Shown here: positions 34,601-43,886 of the stretch, in pieces
Position numbering within the stretch: the first letter of the stretch is position 1
Layout: each line of letters opens with the position of its first letter
Assembly: GCF_900157385.1 (NCBI RefSeq)
Contig: NZ_LT717700.1
Location: 372,001 to 436,000, forward strand
Reading direction: 5' to 3'
Length of the DNA: 64,000 nucleotides
Source of the DNA: Mycobacterium terramassiliense
GTDB taxonomy: Bacteria; Actinomycetota; Actinomycetes; Mycobacteriales; Mycobacteriaceae
Notes under the pieces: model-generated
What the model saw: the letters and a program-made list of their open reading frames with translations, nothing else
Told to the model about the DNA's origin: nothing
Databases searched by the model: none
Position numbers and translations under genes: made by a program

Positions 34601-35890
34601 TCAGGCGGCCAGGTCGTCCCTGCGCCCCTGCGCCGCTTGCTTTTTGGCGCGCTTGGAGCGCCGCCAGGCTTGCACGGTGGCGATGGCGGTGTTGAGCCCG
34701 CGCCGGCGGCCGGTCGCCGGGTCGGTGCCCCCGAAATCGGGCTCCAGCTCGGCGAACATCCGCTCGCTGCGGGTCTCCGGCGCGTTGTCGGCGTCGTCGC
34801 GCAGGTACTTGTTCGGCAGCGACAGCTTGGCCAGCGTGCGCCACGTCTTGCCGTACTGCACCAGGAAAGAGCCCGTGGTGTAGGGCAGGTCGTACTTGTC
34901 GCAGAGCGCGCGCACCCGCACCGAAATCTCGGCGTATCGATTGCTCGGCAGATCCGGGAACAGGTGGTGCTCGATCTGGTGGCACAGGTTGCCGCTCATG
35001 AACCGCAGCGCCGGGCCGGCCTCGAAGTTGGCACTGCCCAGCATCTGGCGCAGGTACCACTGGCCCTTGGTCTCGCCGATCATGTCGGTCTTGGTGAATT
35101 TCTCTGCGCCATCGGGGAAGTGCCCGCAGAAGATGACCGCGTTGGCCCAGATGTTGCGGATCACGTTGGCGGTCGCGTTCGCCGTCAGCGTGGACCGGTA
35201 GGTCGCGCCGGGCGACAGGGAGGTCAGCGCCGGGAACGCGACATAGTCCTTGAGCACCTGCCGGCCCGCCTTGGCCAGGAACTCGTCGACGCGTTGCCGC
35301 GCGTCGTCGTTGTCCATCCGCTTCTTGGCGATCTTGCCGAGCTCCACGTGCTGCAGGCCCACGCCCCACTCGAACAGGAGCGCGAGCAGGGTGTTGTAGA
35401 CCAGGTTGAAGATGTTGAAGCGCTTCCAGCGCTGGTCGCGGGTGACACGCAGCAAGCCGTAGCCGACGTCGTCGTCCATCCCGAGGATGTTCGTGTACTT
35501 GTGGTGCACGAAGTTGTGGGTGTAGCGCCAGTGCTTGGACGACCCGCTCATGTCCCACTCCCACGTCGAGGAGTGAATCTCGGGGTCGTTCATCCAGTCC
35601 CACTGGCCGTGCATGACGTTGTGGCCGATCTCCATGTTCTCGACGATCTTGGCCACGCCCAACGTGACGGTGCCCGCCCACCAGGCGGAACGGCGCGAAC
35701 TGGCGGTCAGCAGCAGCCGGCCGGCGACCTCGAGCGCGCGCTGCGCGGCGATGGTGCGGCGGATGTAGCGGGCGTCGCGCGCCCCGCGAGAGTCTTCGAT
35801 GTCCTGGCGGATGGCGTCCAGCTCAACGGCCAGGCTTTCGATGTCGGCGTCCGTCAAATGGGCGAATACGTCGACGTCGGTGATCGCCAT
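34601..35890 (-). CDS. desA3: Stearoyl-CoA delta-9 desaturase DesA3
   Basis: 429 residues. Three histidine clusters of membrane di-iron desaturases: HNVMH (90-94), HNFVHH (125-130) and HQIEHH (304-309). It makes oleoyl-CoA at the membrane using electrons from the Rv3230c-type reductase encoded upstream. The protein ends DDLAA; the C-terminal LAA is a known degradation signal in M. tuberculosis DesA3. An inverted repeat 49 bp before the start is a likely TetR-type operator. Confidence 0.95.
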   Translation of the reverse strand: MAITDVDVFAHLTDADIESLAVELDAIRQDIEDSRGARDARYIRRTIAAQRALEVAGRLLLTASSRRSAWWAGTVTLGVAKIVENMEIGHNVMHGQWDWMNDPEIHSSTWEWDMSGSSKHWRYTHNFVHHKYTNILGMDDDVGYGLLRVTRDQRWKRFNIFNLVYNTLLALLFEWGVGLQHVELGKIAKKRMDNDDARQRVDEFLAKAGRQVLKDYVAFPALTSLSPGATYRSTLTANATANVIRNIWANAVIFCGHFPDGAEKFTKTDMIGETKGQWYLRQMLGSANFEAGPALRFMSGNLCHQIEHHLFPDLPSNRYAEISVRVRALCDKYDLPYTTGSFLVQYGKTWRTLAKLSLPNKYLRDDADNAPETRSERMFAELEPDFGGTDPATGRRRGLNTAIATVQAWRRSKRAKKQAAQGRRDDLAA

Positions 35891-35938
35891 CGTCTTGTTC
35901 TCCCTGCGGTCGGTTGCCTATTACTTACCTACGTTATC

Positions 35939-35962
35939 GTAACCTACGAGCCCGTAGGTTAC
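35939..35962. promoter_or_regulatory. TetR-type operator candidate before desA3
   Basis: GTAACCTACG (35939-35948) and its inverse CGTAGGTTAC (35953-35962) are separated by 4 bp. A further TTACCTACG occurs at 35925-35933. The half-site GTAAC(C/T)TACG recurs before the partner reductase gene. Confidence 0.6.
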
Positions 35963-35975
35963 CTGTGAGTAGCCT

Positions 35976-37121
35976 TTAAATGTCGAGCGTGCAATCGCCC
36001 GATGCGGCCGACACACAGGTCTGGATCCGCGTTCCGGGATCGTGCTCGGCGCCGGTTCTCAGGTCCCGGACGTGGCCGTCCACGAGGCTGACCACGCAGG
36101 ACTGGCAGATGCCCATCCGGCAGCCGAAGGGCATCTGCACACCGGCGCCCTCCCCGGCGTCCATCAACGAGGTCGCCGCGTCCGCCGCAACCGCGCGCCC
36201 GCTGCGTGCGAACGTGACCGTCCCGCCCGCCCCGGCCGGTGCGGCCTTGGACACCGCGAAGCGCTCCAGGTGCAGCCGCTCGCCGACGCCCGCCGACGAC
36301 CACACCTTCTGCGCCTGGGCGAGCATGCCCTCCGGCCCGCACGCCCAGGTCTGACGTTCGCGCCAGTCCGCGACCTCGTGGTCGAGCGTAGCGAGATCGA
36401 GCCGACCCTGGCTGCGCGTCTCGCGCACCTGCAGGCGATAGCCCGGCTGGCTGTCGGCCAGCGCGACCAGCTCGGCGCGGAACATCACGTCGGATTCGGT
36501 GGGCGCGGAATGCAGGTGCGTGATATCGCCAATCTGGTTGCGCCGCACCAGTGTTCGCAGCATCGACATCACCGGAGTGATGCCCGACCCCGCGGTGAGA
36601 AACAGGATCGACGGCGGCGCCGGATCGGGCAGGACGAAGTTGCCCTGCGGCGCGGCCAGCCGCACGATGGTCCCCGGCTCGACGCCGGCCACCAGGTGGG
36701 TGGACAGGAACCCCTCGGGCATCGCCTTGACGGTGATCGTCACGGTGCGCGGCGCGCCGGAGGTTTCGGCCGGGCTCGACGTCAGCGAATACGACCGCCA
36801 GCGCCAGCGCCCGTCCACCAGCAGCCCGATCCCGATGTACTGGCCCGGCTGGTAGTCGAAGCTGAAGCCCCAGCCCGGTTTGATGACCAGGGTCGCCGAA
36901 TCTTCGGTCTCCCGGCGCACCTCGAGGACGCGGCCCCGCAATTCGCGTGCGGACCACAGCGGGTTGGCCAGGTGCAGATAGTCGTCGGGCAGCAGCGGCG
37001 TGGTGATGCGCGCGGCCAATTTGCGCAGCGCGTGCCAGCCGGGATGCCGGTCAGCGCCCGCGACCACCGGGCGCTTGGTGTCCGCCAGGTTGGCGGTGAT
37101 CGGTGCGTATTGCTTGGTCAT
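35976..37121 (-). CDS. Ferredoxin reductase-type electron donor for DesA3 (Rv3230c)
   Basis: 381 residues. FAD domain with RSYSLTSSP (109-117), NAD domain with [14 protein letters not shown] (175-188), and a C-terminal plant-type [2Fe-2S] domain with Cys334, Cys339, Cys342 and Cys369. In M. tuberculosis Rv3230c supplies NADPH-derived electrons to DesA3. The desA3 gene follows on the same strand after 85 bp that contain its own operator, so the two may be both co- and separately transcribed. Confidence 0.93.
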   Translation of the reverse strand: MTKQYAPITANLADTKRPVVAGADRHPGWHALRKLAARITTPLLPDDYLHLANPLWSARELRGRVLEVRRETEDSATLVIKPGWGFSFDYQPGQYIGIGLLVDGRWRWRSYSLTSSPAETSGAPRTVTITVKAMPEGFLSTHLVAGVEPGTIVRLAAPQGNFVLPDPAPPSILFLTAGSGITPVMSMLRTLVRRNQIGDITHLHSAPTESDVMFRAELVALADSQPGYRLQVRETRSQGRLDLATLDHEVADWRERQTWACGPEGMLAQAQKVWSSAGVGERLHLERFAVSKAAPAGAGGTVTFARSGRAVAADAATSLMDAGEGAGVQMPFGCRMGICQSCVVSLVDGHVRDLRTGAEHDPGTRIQTCVSAASGDCTLDI

Positions 37122-37156
37122 AGAAAACTCCTGCTCACGACGCCCGTCACAAAGCC

Positions 37157-37176
37157 TACGGTACCGTAACTTACGG
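37157..37176. promoter_or_regulatory. TetR-type operator candidate before the DesA3 reductase gene
   Basis: Two overlapping palindromes: TACGGTACCGTA (37157-37168) and CCGTAACTTACGG (37164-37176), 36 bp upstream of the start. The GTAACTTACG core matches the desA3 operator half-site at 9 of 10 positions. Confidence 0.6.
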
Positions 37177-37222
37177 TGGCGTATCCAGGCCCGCGGGCGG
37201 CGACTGGGTCACAATCGGCGCC

Positions 37223-37753
37223 TCAGAGCAGCTCAAGCAGGAACGGCAACTCCTGGTTCGCGTACCAGGCGAGGTCGTGGTCCAGGGCGTCGCCGACGAC
37301 CAGCTCGGCGTCCTCGTCGCCCAGGTCGGCGGCGTCGATCACCTCGATCGCCCTGGTGACGTCGGATTCGGCGGCCGCGTTGTCGACATAGGCCGCCACC
37401 ACCTGGTCCATCGTCACGGGGGCGCTCAGCCGGACGACGGCGTCGTCGAGGTCGGGGCGGTACTTGGCCCCGGATTCGCCCACCTCGACTTCGGCGGCCA
37501 GCACCGCGCGCCGCGGCGGCAGACCGGCCTGGGCCCCGGACCCCTCAGGCGCGTGGGCCGCCAGCAGCCGCAGCGACGCCAGCGCCGCCTCGCGCAGCGC
37601 CACGTCGGCGAGCTCGTCGTCGTCGCCCTCCGCGTAGGCCTCGCGCAACGTCGGCGTGACCGCAAACGCGGTGCCGTTGACGGGCCACAGGGAGCCGTCG
37701 GTGACGAGCTGCTGCAACATCGCGAGGGTGGCCGGGATGTAGACCTGGATCAT
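37223..37753 (-). CDS. Conserved protein Rv3231c-like
   Basis: 176 residues, acidic, no membrane segment. Starts MIQVYIPATLAMLQQLV and ends NQELPFLLELL; no motif I recognise. ATG 37753 overlaps the ppk2 stop by one base (TGATG), so translation is coupled with ppk2. Same pairing in M. tuberculosis (Rv3231c-Rv3232c). Function unknown. Confidence 0.82.
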   Translation of the reverse strand: MIQVYIPATLAMLQQLVTDGSLWPVNGTAFAVTPTLREAYAEGDDDELADVALREAALASLRLLAAHAPEGSGAQAGLPPRRAVLAAEVEVGESGAKYRPDLDDAVVRLSAPVTMDQVVAAYVDNAAAESDVTRAIEVIDAADLGDEDAELVVGDALDHDLAWYANQELPFLLELL

Positions 37754-38619
37754 CACGTCCCGATCAGGGTGGCCGCGTAGTCGTCGACGTACTTCGACAG
37801 CTCACGCGGCGGGCGCTGGTAGGTCCCGCTCACCACCGGATGTTTGGGCAGTTTCACCTTGGGCCGCTCCACGTCGTGGTACTCGATCGTGGACAGCAGA
37901 TGGGCCATCATGTTCAGCCGCGCGTGCTTCTTGATGTCGGATTCCACGACGTACCAAGGGCTTACCGGGGTGTCGGTGTGCACCATCATCTCGTCCTTGG
38001 CGCGCGAATAATCCTCCCGCCGATACAGCGATTCCATGTCCATCGGGCTGAGCTTCCATTGCCGGACAGGGTCTTTCATCCGCGCCCTGAACCGGCGCAG
38101 CTGCTCGGTTTCGGAGACGGAAAACCAGTACTTGCGCAACATGATCCCGTCGTCGATCAGCATCTGCTCGAAGATCGGCGTCTGCCGCAGGAACAGCACG
38201 TACTCCTGCGCCGTACAGAATCCCATGACGCGTTCCACGCCGGCGCGGTTGTACCACGACCGATCGAAGAGCACGATCTCGCCCTTGGCGGGAAGCTGGG
38301 CGATGTAGCGCTGGTAGTACCACTGGCCGCGTTCGCGATCGCTCGGCGCGGGCAGCGCCGCGATGCGGGCCACCCGCGGGTTGAGGTACTCGGTGATCCG
38401 TTTGATCGTTCCGCCCTTGCCCGCCCCGTCGCGGCCTTCGAAGATGACCACCAGACGCGCGCCGGTATACCGCAGCCATTCTTGCAGCTTCACGAATTCC
38501 GTTTGCAGCCGGAATAATTCGGCTTCATAGACGGAGTTGGAGAGTTTATGCGCGGGCGGCGCGGGCGATTTGCTTTCGCTGGCCTTGGCCGACGCGCCGT
38601 CATTTGTCGCGGTGCTCAT
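37753..38619 (-). CDS. ppk2: Polyphosphate kinase 2
   Basis: 288 residues. P-loop GRDGAGKG (62-69), Walker B region FDRSWYNRAG (118-127) and the lid-region arginines define the PPK2 family. It uses polyphosphate to phosphorylate nucleotides, in mycobacteria mainly GDP to GTP, linking polyphosphate to the nucleotide pool. Length and neighbours match Rv3232c. Confidence 0.94.
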   Translation of the reverse strand: MSTATNDGASAKASESKSPAPPAHKLSNSVYEAELFRLQTEFVKLQEWLRYTGARLVVIFEGRDGAGKGGTIKRITEYLNPRVARIAALPAPSDRERGQWYYQRYIAQLPAKGEIVLFDRSWYNRAGVERVMGFCTAQEYVLFLRQTPIFEQMLIDDGIMLRKYWFSVSETEQLRRFRARMKDPVRQWKLSPMDMESLYRREDYSRAKDEMMVHTDTPVSPWYVVESDIKKHARLNMMAHLLSTIEYHDVERPKVKLPKHPVVSGTYQRPPRELSKYVDDYAATLIGT

Positions 38620-38663
38620 GATTACGAATCATAGATCCGGGCAGCGATTTTCACCCCGGATAA

Positions 38664-40082
38664 CTAGCGGGAAGCTTCCAGGAGTTCGTCGAGGGACTGC
38701 TTTAACAGCCCCGGCAGCAGATCGACATCGCTCATCGCATCGCGGTCGGCGTTGATTCCGAAATACAGCATGCCGTGATAGGACGTCACACTGATCGCCA
38801 AGGCCTGGTTGTGCAGCAGCGGAGGCACGGCGTAGGTCTCCAGCAGTTTGGTGCCGGCGATGTACATCTGCGACTGGGCGCCCGGCGCATTGGTGATCAA
38901 CAGATTGAACGTCAGCTTGGAAAAGCTCGGGAAGTTGGTGGCCACCCGGATCCCCATGGCGTGCAGGGTGGGAGGCGCGAAACCCGAAAGGGTGACGATG
39001 GTGCGCGCGTCGACCAGGCTGGCGGAGGCGGCGTTCGATTCGGTGGCGTGGGCGATCTGCGACAGCCGCACCACCGGATTCGCCTCCCCCACCGGCAGGT
39101 CGATGAGGAAAGGCGTGACCTGACTGATCGTTTGGCCGGGCCCGGTCGAGTCGAGGTGGTCGTCGGCATAAACGGAGAGCGGCGCCATCGCGCGGATCGT
39201 CGCGGTGGGCGAGACCGCCATCCCCCGGGACAGCATCCAGTTGCCCAGTGCGCCCGCGATGACGGCGAGCACCACGTCGTTGATGTCGCAGTCGTAGCGC
39301 GCGCGGACGGCCCGGTAGTCCTCGAGGCTGCCGCGGGCGACCGTGAACCGTCGATTCCGCGAAACGGTGGCGTTGAGCGGGCTGCTGGGTGGGTTGCCCC
39401 GCGCCACCGCGCGGGCGATGTCGACGACGCGGCGGCCGGCATCGAGCAGCTCGCCATAGTTCGTCACCAGGCCGGCCACCGCGGACCCGACCGCCTGCAG
39501 TTGCGTGCCCGGCCCCGCGAGCCAGTCACCGATGGCGCCCATGACCAACCGGGTGTTGCCGGGGTCGCGTTCCGGTATCCAGATGTCTTCGGGAAAGGGC
39601 GGGGGACGCCGCGTCCGGTCGGCGATGACGTGGCCGATCTCCACCGCGCTCATGCCGTTGATCAGGGCCTGGTGGGACTTGGTGTACAGGGCGATCCGGT
39701 TTTTTTCCAGGCCCTCGACCAGGTACATCTCCCACAACGGCCGCGACTTGTCCAGGGGCCGCGCGGCCAGCCGAGCGACGAGCTCGTGCAGCTGCTCGTC
39801 GCTGCCCGGCGACGGCAGCGCCGACCGCCGCACGTGGTAGGTGATGTCGAAATCGTTGTCGTCGAGCCACACCGGGCGGGCCCCCGCGACGCGCACCTCC
39901 CGGACCTTCTGGCGGTAGCGCGGTATCTGGGGCAGCCGTTTTTCCACGGTGGCCAACAGCGTCTCGTAGCTCAGCCCGGCCCGCGGGCGCTGCAGGATGG
40001 AGAGCGATCCCACGTACATCGGGGTGGCCGTGTTCTCCATTCGATAGAAGGAGGCGTCCGCCGGGGACAACCGAGCGACCAT
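38664..40082 (-). CDS. tgs3: WS/DGAT family acyltransferase (Tgs3-like, unsplit)
   Basis: 472 residues covering both the M. tuberculosis genes Rv3234c (tgs3) and Rv3233c, which are split there. The wax-ester synthase/diacylglycerol acyltransferase motif HHxxxDG reads HQALING at 137-143: the second His is Gln and the Asp is Asn. Other family blocks (LDKSRPLWEMY, ATNFPSFSKLTFNLLITNAPG) are intact. Triacylglycerol-synthase activity is therefore uncertain. Single-gene unit, divergent from Rv3235. Confidence 0.85.
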   Translation of the reverse strand: MVARLSPADASFYRMENTATPMYVGSLSILQRPRAGLSYETLLATVEKRLPQIPRYRQKVREVRVAGARPVWLDDNDFDITYHVRRSALPSPGSDEQLHELVARLAARPLDKSRPLWEMYLVEGLEKNRIALYTKSHQALINGMSAVEIGHVIADRTRRPPPFPEDIWIPERDPGNTRLVMGAIGDWLAGPGTQLQAVGSAVAGLVTNYGELLDAGRRVVDIARAVARGNPPSSPLNATVSRNRRFTVARGSLEDYRAVRARYDCDINDVVLAVIAGALGNWMLSRGMAVSPTATIRAMAPLSVYADDHLDSTGPGQTISQVTPFLIDLPVGEANPVVRLSQIAHATESNAASASLVDARTIVTLSGFAPPTLHAMGIRVATNFPSFSKLTFNLLITNAPGAQSQMYIAGTKLLETYAVPPLLHNQALAISVTSYHGMLYFGINADRDAMSDVDLLPGLLKQSLDELLEASR

Positions 40083-40232
40083 TACGGCCCTGTCCTTCTT
40101 GTCAATTCGTCCTCGGTTCGGTTGGTGAACGGATGTACCCGCCCACGGTAATCGTCCGGCCGGACCGAAGCTCGGAGCGGGTACGCGTTGGCCCGATCGG
40201 CGCGGATACGCGCCGGCGCGACCTGTGCCATG

Positions 40233-40799
40233 ATGACCACTGACCCACCCGTCTGCCACTCTCCAGCAGGCGCTTGTGTGACCGTTCGACTTGGAGAGTG
40301 CGCGTTGACCGTTTTCGCCGTGACCCCCGTCGTCGACTACGAGCCGCCGCGCCGGGACGTGCCCCAGTGCCGGCCGTCGTCGCACGCACCGCCGCGCCGC
40401 CGCGCGCCCGCGCCGCGCCGGGCGTGCAACGGCCAGACGGCGGGGGTCGCCCCCGTCGCGTCCGCGCCGATGCGCCAGGCGGCCGCCTTCGCCGACGCCG
40501 CCCTGCGCCGGGTGCTGGAAGTCATCGACCGCCGACGCCCCGCCGCCCAGCTGCGACCCGTGCTGGCGCCCGCTCTGGTGGACCCGATCCTGTCGATCGG
40601 CCGCGGGAGCGGCGGCGCCGCGGTGCTGCGCCGCACGCGGCTGCAGCCCTCCGGACGGCGCCGCCCGGAGACGGCGGCGGAGGTGTTCGGGACCTACAGC
40701 CGCGGGGACCGCATCCACGCGATCGCTTGCCGGGTGGAGCAGGTGCCCGCCGGCGCCGGGTGCGCCCGCTGGCTGGTGGTGGCGCTGCACATCGGCTAG
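40233..40799 (+). CDS. Rv3235-like Arg/Pro/Ala-rich protein
   Basis: 188 residues from the second ATG of a pair. The N-terminal 75 residues are disordered, rich in Arg and Pro; the C-terminal part (FADAALRRVLEVIDRRRPAAQL to GYVARWLVVALHIG-like end) is the conserved Rv3235-family domain. No catalytic motif. It overlaps the antiporter stop by 4 nt at the 3' end. Start uncertain; a GTG at 40276 is another candidate. In M. tuberculosis the gene is also between tgs3 and kefB. Confidence 0.72.
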   Translation: MTTDPPVCHSPAGACVTVRLGECALTVFAVTPVVDYEPPRRDVPQCRPSSHAPPRRRAPAPRRACNGQTAGVAPVASAPMRQAAAFADAALRRVLEVIDRRRPAAQLRPVLAPALVDPILSIGRGSGGAAVLRRTRLQPSGRRRPETAAEVFGTYSRGDRIHAIACRVEQVPAGAGCARWLVVALHIG

Positions 40800-41935
40800 G
40801 CCGGGCGCGACCCGCCCACGTACCGGGCCAGCACAGGGCCCGCGATCGCCATGACGAAGACGTACGACGTCGCCAGCGCGGCGACTCCGGCGATCGACGT
40901 GCCCGCCAGCCCGATGATGATCAGCGAAAACTCGCCCCTGGCGATGAGCGCGGCGCCCGCGCGCAGCTGCCCGCGCCGGGCCACGCCGTCGCGGCGGGCG
41001 GCGACCATCCCGGTGGCCACCTTCGTCGCGGCGGTGACGGCGGCCAGGACCAGCGCCACCGGCAGCATCGGCAGCAGCTCGTGCGGGTCGACCGACAGGC
41101 CGATCGCCAGGAAGAAGATGGCGGCAAACAGGTCACGCAGCGGGCCCAGCACCCGGCGCGCCCGGTCCGCCGTCGCACCGGTCAGGGTCAGGCCCACCAG
41201 GAAAGCGCCGACCGCGGCCGAGGCGTGCAGCACCTCCGCCACCGCCGCCACCATCAGGGTGATGCCCAGGACCCGCAGCAGCAGCTGCTCGGAATCGGGG
41301 TGTTCGACCAGCCGGCCGAAGTGGTGGCCCCAGCGATAGGACGCGGCGAACGCCAGCAGCAGCGCGCCGACGGCGGCCGCCATGCCGGCGACGGCGCGCA
41401 CCCAGCCGCCGCCCGACGCCAGCACGGCGAACAGCGGCAGGTAGGCCGCCATCGCGAAGTCCTCGAGCACCAACACCGACAGCACGGCCGGCGTCTCCCG
41501 GTTGCCCAGCCGGCCCAGGTCCTGCACCAGGCGCGCAATGACGCCCGACGAGGAGATGTAGGTGACCCCGGCCAGGGCCAGGATGGCCACGCCGTCCAGC
41601 CCCAACAGCCAGCCGGCCACCGCGCCGGGTGTGGCGTTGAGGACGAGGTCCACGCCGGCCGACGGCAGGTGGTGCCGCAGGCTGGCGGCGAATTCGGTCG
41701 CCGAAAATTCCAGCCCCAACGTCAGCAGCAACAACACGATGCCGATCGGCGCCGCGGTCTGGATGAACTCGCCCGCCGCGGCGACCGGCAGCAGTCCGCC
41801 CTTGCCCAGCGACAGGCCCGCCAGCAGGTACACCGGTATCGGGGACAACGCGAAATGCCTAGCGGCGGCACCCAATACGGCCAGCGTGGCCAGGAGGGCG
41901 CCGAGCTGGAACAGCAGCGCCCCCGAAACCTGCAT
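40796..41935 (-). CDS. kefB: CPA2 cation/proton antiporter (KefB-like)
   Basis: 379 residues, about 11 to 12 hydrophobic helices. Blocks typical of monovalent cation:proton antiporters-2: LLLLTLGLEFS, SSSGVIARLV and AAIFFLAIGLSVDP. There is no C-terminal TrkA domain; a separate gene just upstream supplies one, as in M. tuberculosis Rv3236c/Rv3237c. It likely exchanges K+ for H+ across the plasma membrane. Confidence 0.88.
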   Translation of the reverse strand: MQVSGALLFQLGALLATLAVLGAAARHFALSPIPVYLLAGLSLGKGGLLPVAAAGEFIQTAAPIGIVLLLLTLGLEFSATEFAASLRHHLPSAGVDLVLNATPGAVAGWLLGLDGVAILALAGVTYISSSGVIARLVQDLGRLGNRETPAVLSVLVLEDFAMAAYLPLFAVLASGGGWVRAVAGMAAAVGALLLAFAASYRWGHHFGRLVEHPDSEQLLLRVLGITLMVAAVAEVLHASAAVGAFLVGLTLTGATADRARRVLGPLRDLFAAIFFLAIGLSVDPHELLPMLPVALVLAAVTAATKVATGMVAARRDGVARRGQLRAGAALIARGEFSLIIIGLAGTSIAGVAALATSYVFVMAIAGPVLARYVGGSRPA

Positions 41936-41939
41936 CGGC

Positions 41940-42422
41940 TCAGCCCTTATCGATGATCTGCTCGACACCGGCGATGCCGTCTACGGTGCCGATCACGATC
42001 AAAACGTCTCGCGCGTGCAGAATTTCGCCCGGTCCGGGCGAGGCGAGCACTTCCTCGTTGCGCACGATCGCGACGATCGATGCGCCGGTGCGGGTGCGCG
42101 CGCGGGTATCGCCGAGCGGGTGGTCCACGAAGGGGCTGCCCGCCACGATGTGGACCTGCCCCGTCTCGAGCCCGGTCACCTCCCGCGACAGCTCGGTGAA
42201 CCGCTCGGCGATGCGCGGCGCACCCAGGATTTGCGCCATGGCCTCGGCCTCGTCGTCGGTCAGGTGAAAGACCGGCCGGGCCTGGTCGGGATCGTCCGGG
42301 CCGTACAGGACGACGTCGAAGTCGCCGCCGCGGCGTGCGACGATCCCGATCCGCTCACCGTCGTGGCTGGTGAATTCGTAGCGGAGACCGACGCCCGGGA
42401 GCAGTACCTCCTTGACATCCAT
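41940..42422 (-). CDS. TrkA-C (RCK_C) regulatory subunit (Rv3237c-like)
   Basis: 160 residues, same as Rv3237c when started MDVKEVLLPG. The C-terminal half is a TrkA-C domain (RTGASIVAIVRNEEVLASPGPGEIL...DVLIVIGT), which binds nucleotide or cyclic dinucleotide in K+ transport regulators. Just 4 bp before the antiporter start on the same strand, so the pair forms one unit. Confidence 0.88.
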   Translation of the reverse strand: MDVKEVLLPGVGLRYEFTSHDGERIGIVARRGGDFDVVLYGPDDPDQARPVFHLTDDEAEAMAQILGAPRIAERFTELSREVTGLETGQVHIVAGSPFVDHPLGDTRARTRTGASIVAIVRNEEVLASPGPGEILHARDVLIVIGTVDGIAGVEQIIDKG

Positions 42423-42463
42423 ACCGTCCATGCTTACCAGCCGGGCGGCGCTAGTGTCATCGC

Positions 42464-42928
42464 ATGGACTCAAGCGCGGTCAGCGTCGAGCGGATCATCA
42501 AGGCGCCGCCCGAAAAGGTCTTCGCGCTGCTGGCCGATGCCGCCCAGCACGCCGCCTTCGACGGTTCGGGGTCGGTCAATCACGCCTCGCGGCAGTCGGT
42601 TCCCCTCTCGATGGGCTCGACGTTCGCGATGGCGATGAAGGGGCGCAAGGAGACGCTGTTCATCCCCTACCGCACCACCAACACCGTCATCGAGTACGAA
42701 CCCGACCGCCGCATCGCCTGGCAGACCTTCGGCCTGGGCGGCCTGGTCGGCGGGCGGATCTGGCGCTACGAACTGCTTCCCGCCGAGGGCGGCACCCTGG
42801 TGCGCGAAACCTGGGACCCGTCGAGGGACAAGCAGAAGCGGATGATCACCAGCGGTTCGATGCCCGAGCTGACCGCAAACGGGATGCGCGCCACGCTGGC
42901 GCGCATCGCCGATCTGCTCGAAAGCTAG
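42464..42928 (+). CDS. SRPBCC (START-like) family protein
   Basis: 154 residues with the polyketide cyclase/SRPBCC opening SVERIIKAPPEKVFALLADAAQHAAFDG and closing ANGMRATLARIADLLES helix. A lipid- or small-ligand-binding fold with no obvious catalytic residues. It starts 41 bp from the divergent TrkA-C gene and its stop overlaps the convergent methyltransferase stop by 4 nt. I do not recall a M. tuberculosis counterpart at this place. Confidence 0.8.
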   Translation: MDSSAVSVERIIKAPPEKVFALLADAAQHAAFDGSGSVNHASRQSVPLSMGSTFAMAMKGRKETLFIPYRTTNTVIEYEPDRRIAWQTFGLGGLVGGRIWRYELLPAEGGTLVRETWDPSRDKQKRMITSGSMPELTANGMRATLARIADLLES

Positions 42929-43689
42929 TGCTGGCCAACCGTTTCCGCCGATCCACGGCGCGGGCGGTGTTTGAGTGGCACCAGCATGGGAACCTCGCGG
43001 CGGTATTCGCGATAGTCGTTGCCCAAGGCCGCGACGAGGCCGCGCTCTTCGATGTGCACGGCGAGCAGGATGTAGCCGGTCATGGCGATCGAGAAGAGCA
43101 GATGCCCCGCCGTCATGGTGGGGGCCGCCCAGAACGAGATGAGGAATCCCAGCATCAGCGGGTGGCGCACCAAACGGTAGAACAGGTGAGTGCGAAAATG
43201 GAGCTCGGTGTAGGGCTTTTGGCGCCACGCCAAATACACCTGCCGGAGCCCGAACAGATCGAAGTGGTTGATCATGAACGTTGCGCCCAGCGCGATCACC
43301 CAGCCCAGCCAGAACAAAGCCCACAGCACCACGCGAGCCGCCGGCTGCCGCACGTCCCAAACGACCGCCGGGATCGTCCGCCACTGCCAATAAAGCAGCA
43401 GCAGCACGGCGCTCGACAGCACCACGTAGGTGCTGCGCTCTATCGAGGGCGGCACGATTCGCGTCCACCACGCCTTGAACGCCGGCCGCGCCATGACGCT
43501 GTGCTGGACGCCAAAAGCCCCGACCAGCAACACATTCACCGGCACCGCCAGGCCGATGGGTGACGGGAGACCGTGATCGACCGTGCGCGGCACCCACAGG
43601 TTCGCCACGAACCCAACGAGATACAAGAAGGCGACGAGGAACAGCAGGTAGGCCGCCGCGCCATAAGCAACAGTCAAGTAACGCTTCAT
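42925..43689 (-). CDS. mddA: Methanethiol S-methyltransferase-type membrane enzyme
   Basis: 254 residues, five to six hydrophobic helices. The FGVQHSVMARPAFKAWWT block, INHFDLFGLRQVYL and RLVRHPLMLGFLISFW (SAM-binding region shared with isoprenylcysteine methyltransferases) match the MddA family, which methylates methanethiol to dimethylsulfide. Corresponds to Rv3238c. Isoprenylcysteine-type or NnrU-like activity is the alternative. Confidence 0.75.
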   Translation of the reverse strand: MKRYLTVAYGAAAYLLFLVAFLYLVGFVANLWVPRTVDHGLPSPIGLAVPVNVLLVGAFGVQHSVMARPAFKAWWTRIVPPSIERSTYVVLSSAVLLLLYWQWRTIPAVVWDVRQPAARVVLWALFWLGWVIALGATFMINHFDLFGLRQVYLAWRQKPYTELHFRTHLFYRLVRHPLMLGFLISFWAAPTMTAGHLLFSIAMTGYILLAVHIEERGLVAALGNDYREYRREVPMLVPLKHRPRRGSAETVGQH

Positions 43690-43756
43690 GACCCAAGTGT
43701 CGATCGCATCGGCGGCCGAGTATATAGGTCATCTGCCTCATCTTTGCGCGGCGGAC

Positions 43757-43778
43757 GACTAGTCATTTTTGACTAGTC
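43757..43778. promoter_or_regulatory. Twin GACTAGTC palindromes before the ABC exporter gene
   Basis: GACTAGTC, itself a palindrome, occurs at 43757-43764 and 43771-43778 with ATTTTT between. It lies in the divergent gap between the mddA-like gene and the ABC gene. Looks like a dimeric repressor site. Confidence 0.45.
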
Positions 43779-43886
43779 CTCGCGAGTAGGGGCCAGATGG
43801 GGCAGATGCCTCATGCGAACGCGGGCGCGGTGGGGCGAAGATCGGCCAAGACCACGCAACTTCGAGGAAAGCACCGGGGCCGGATC

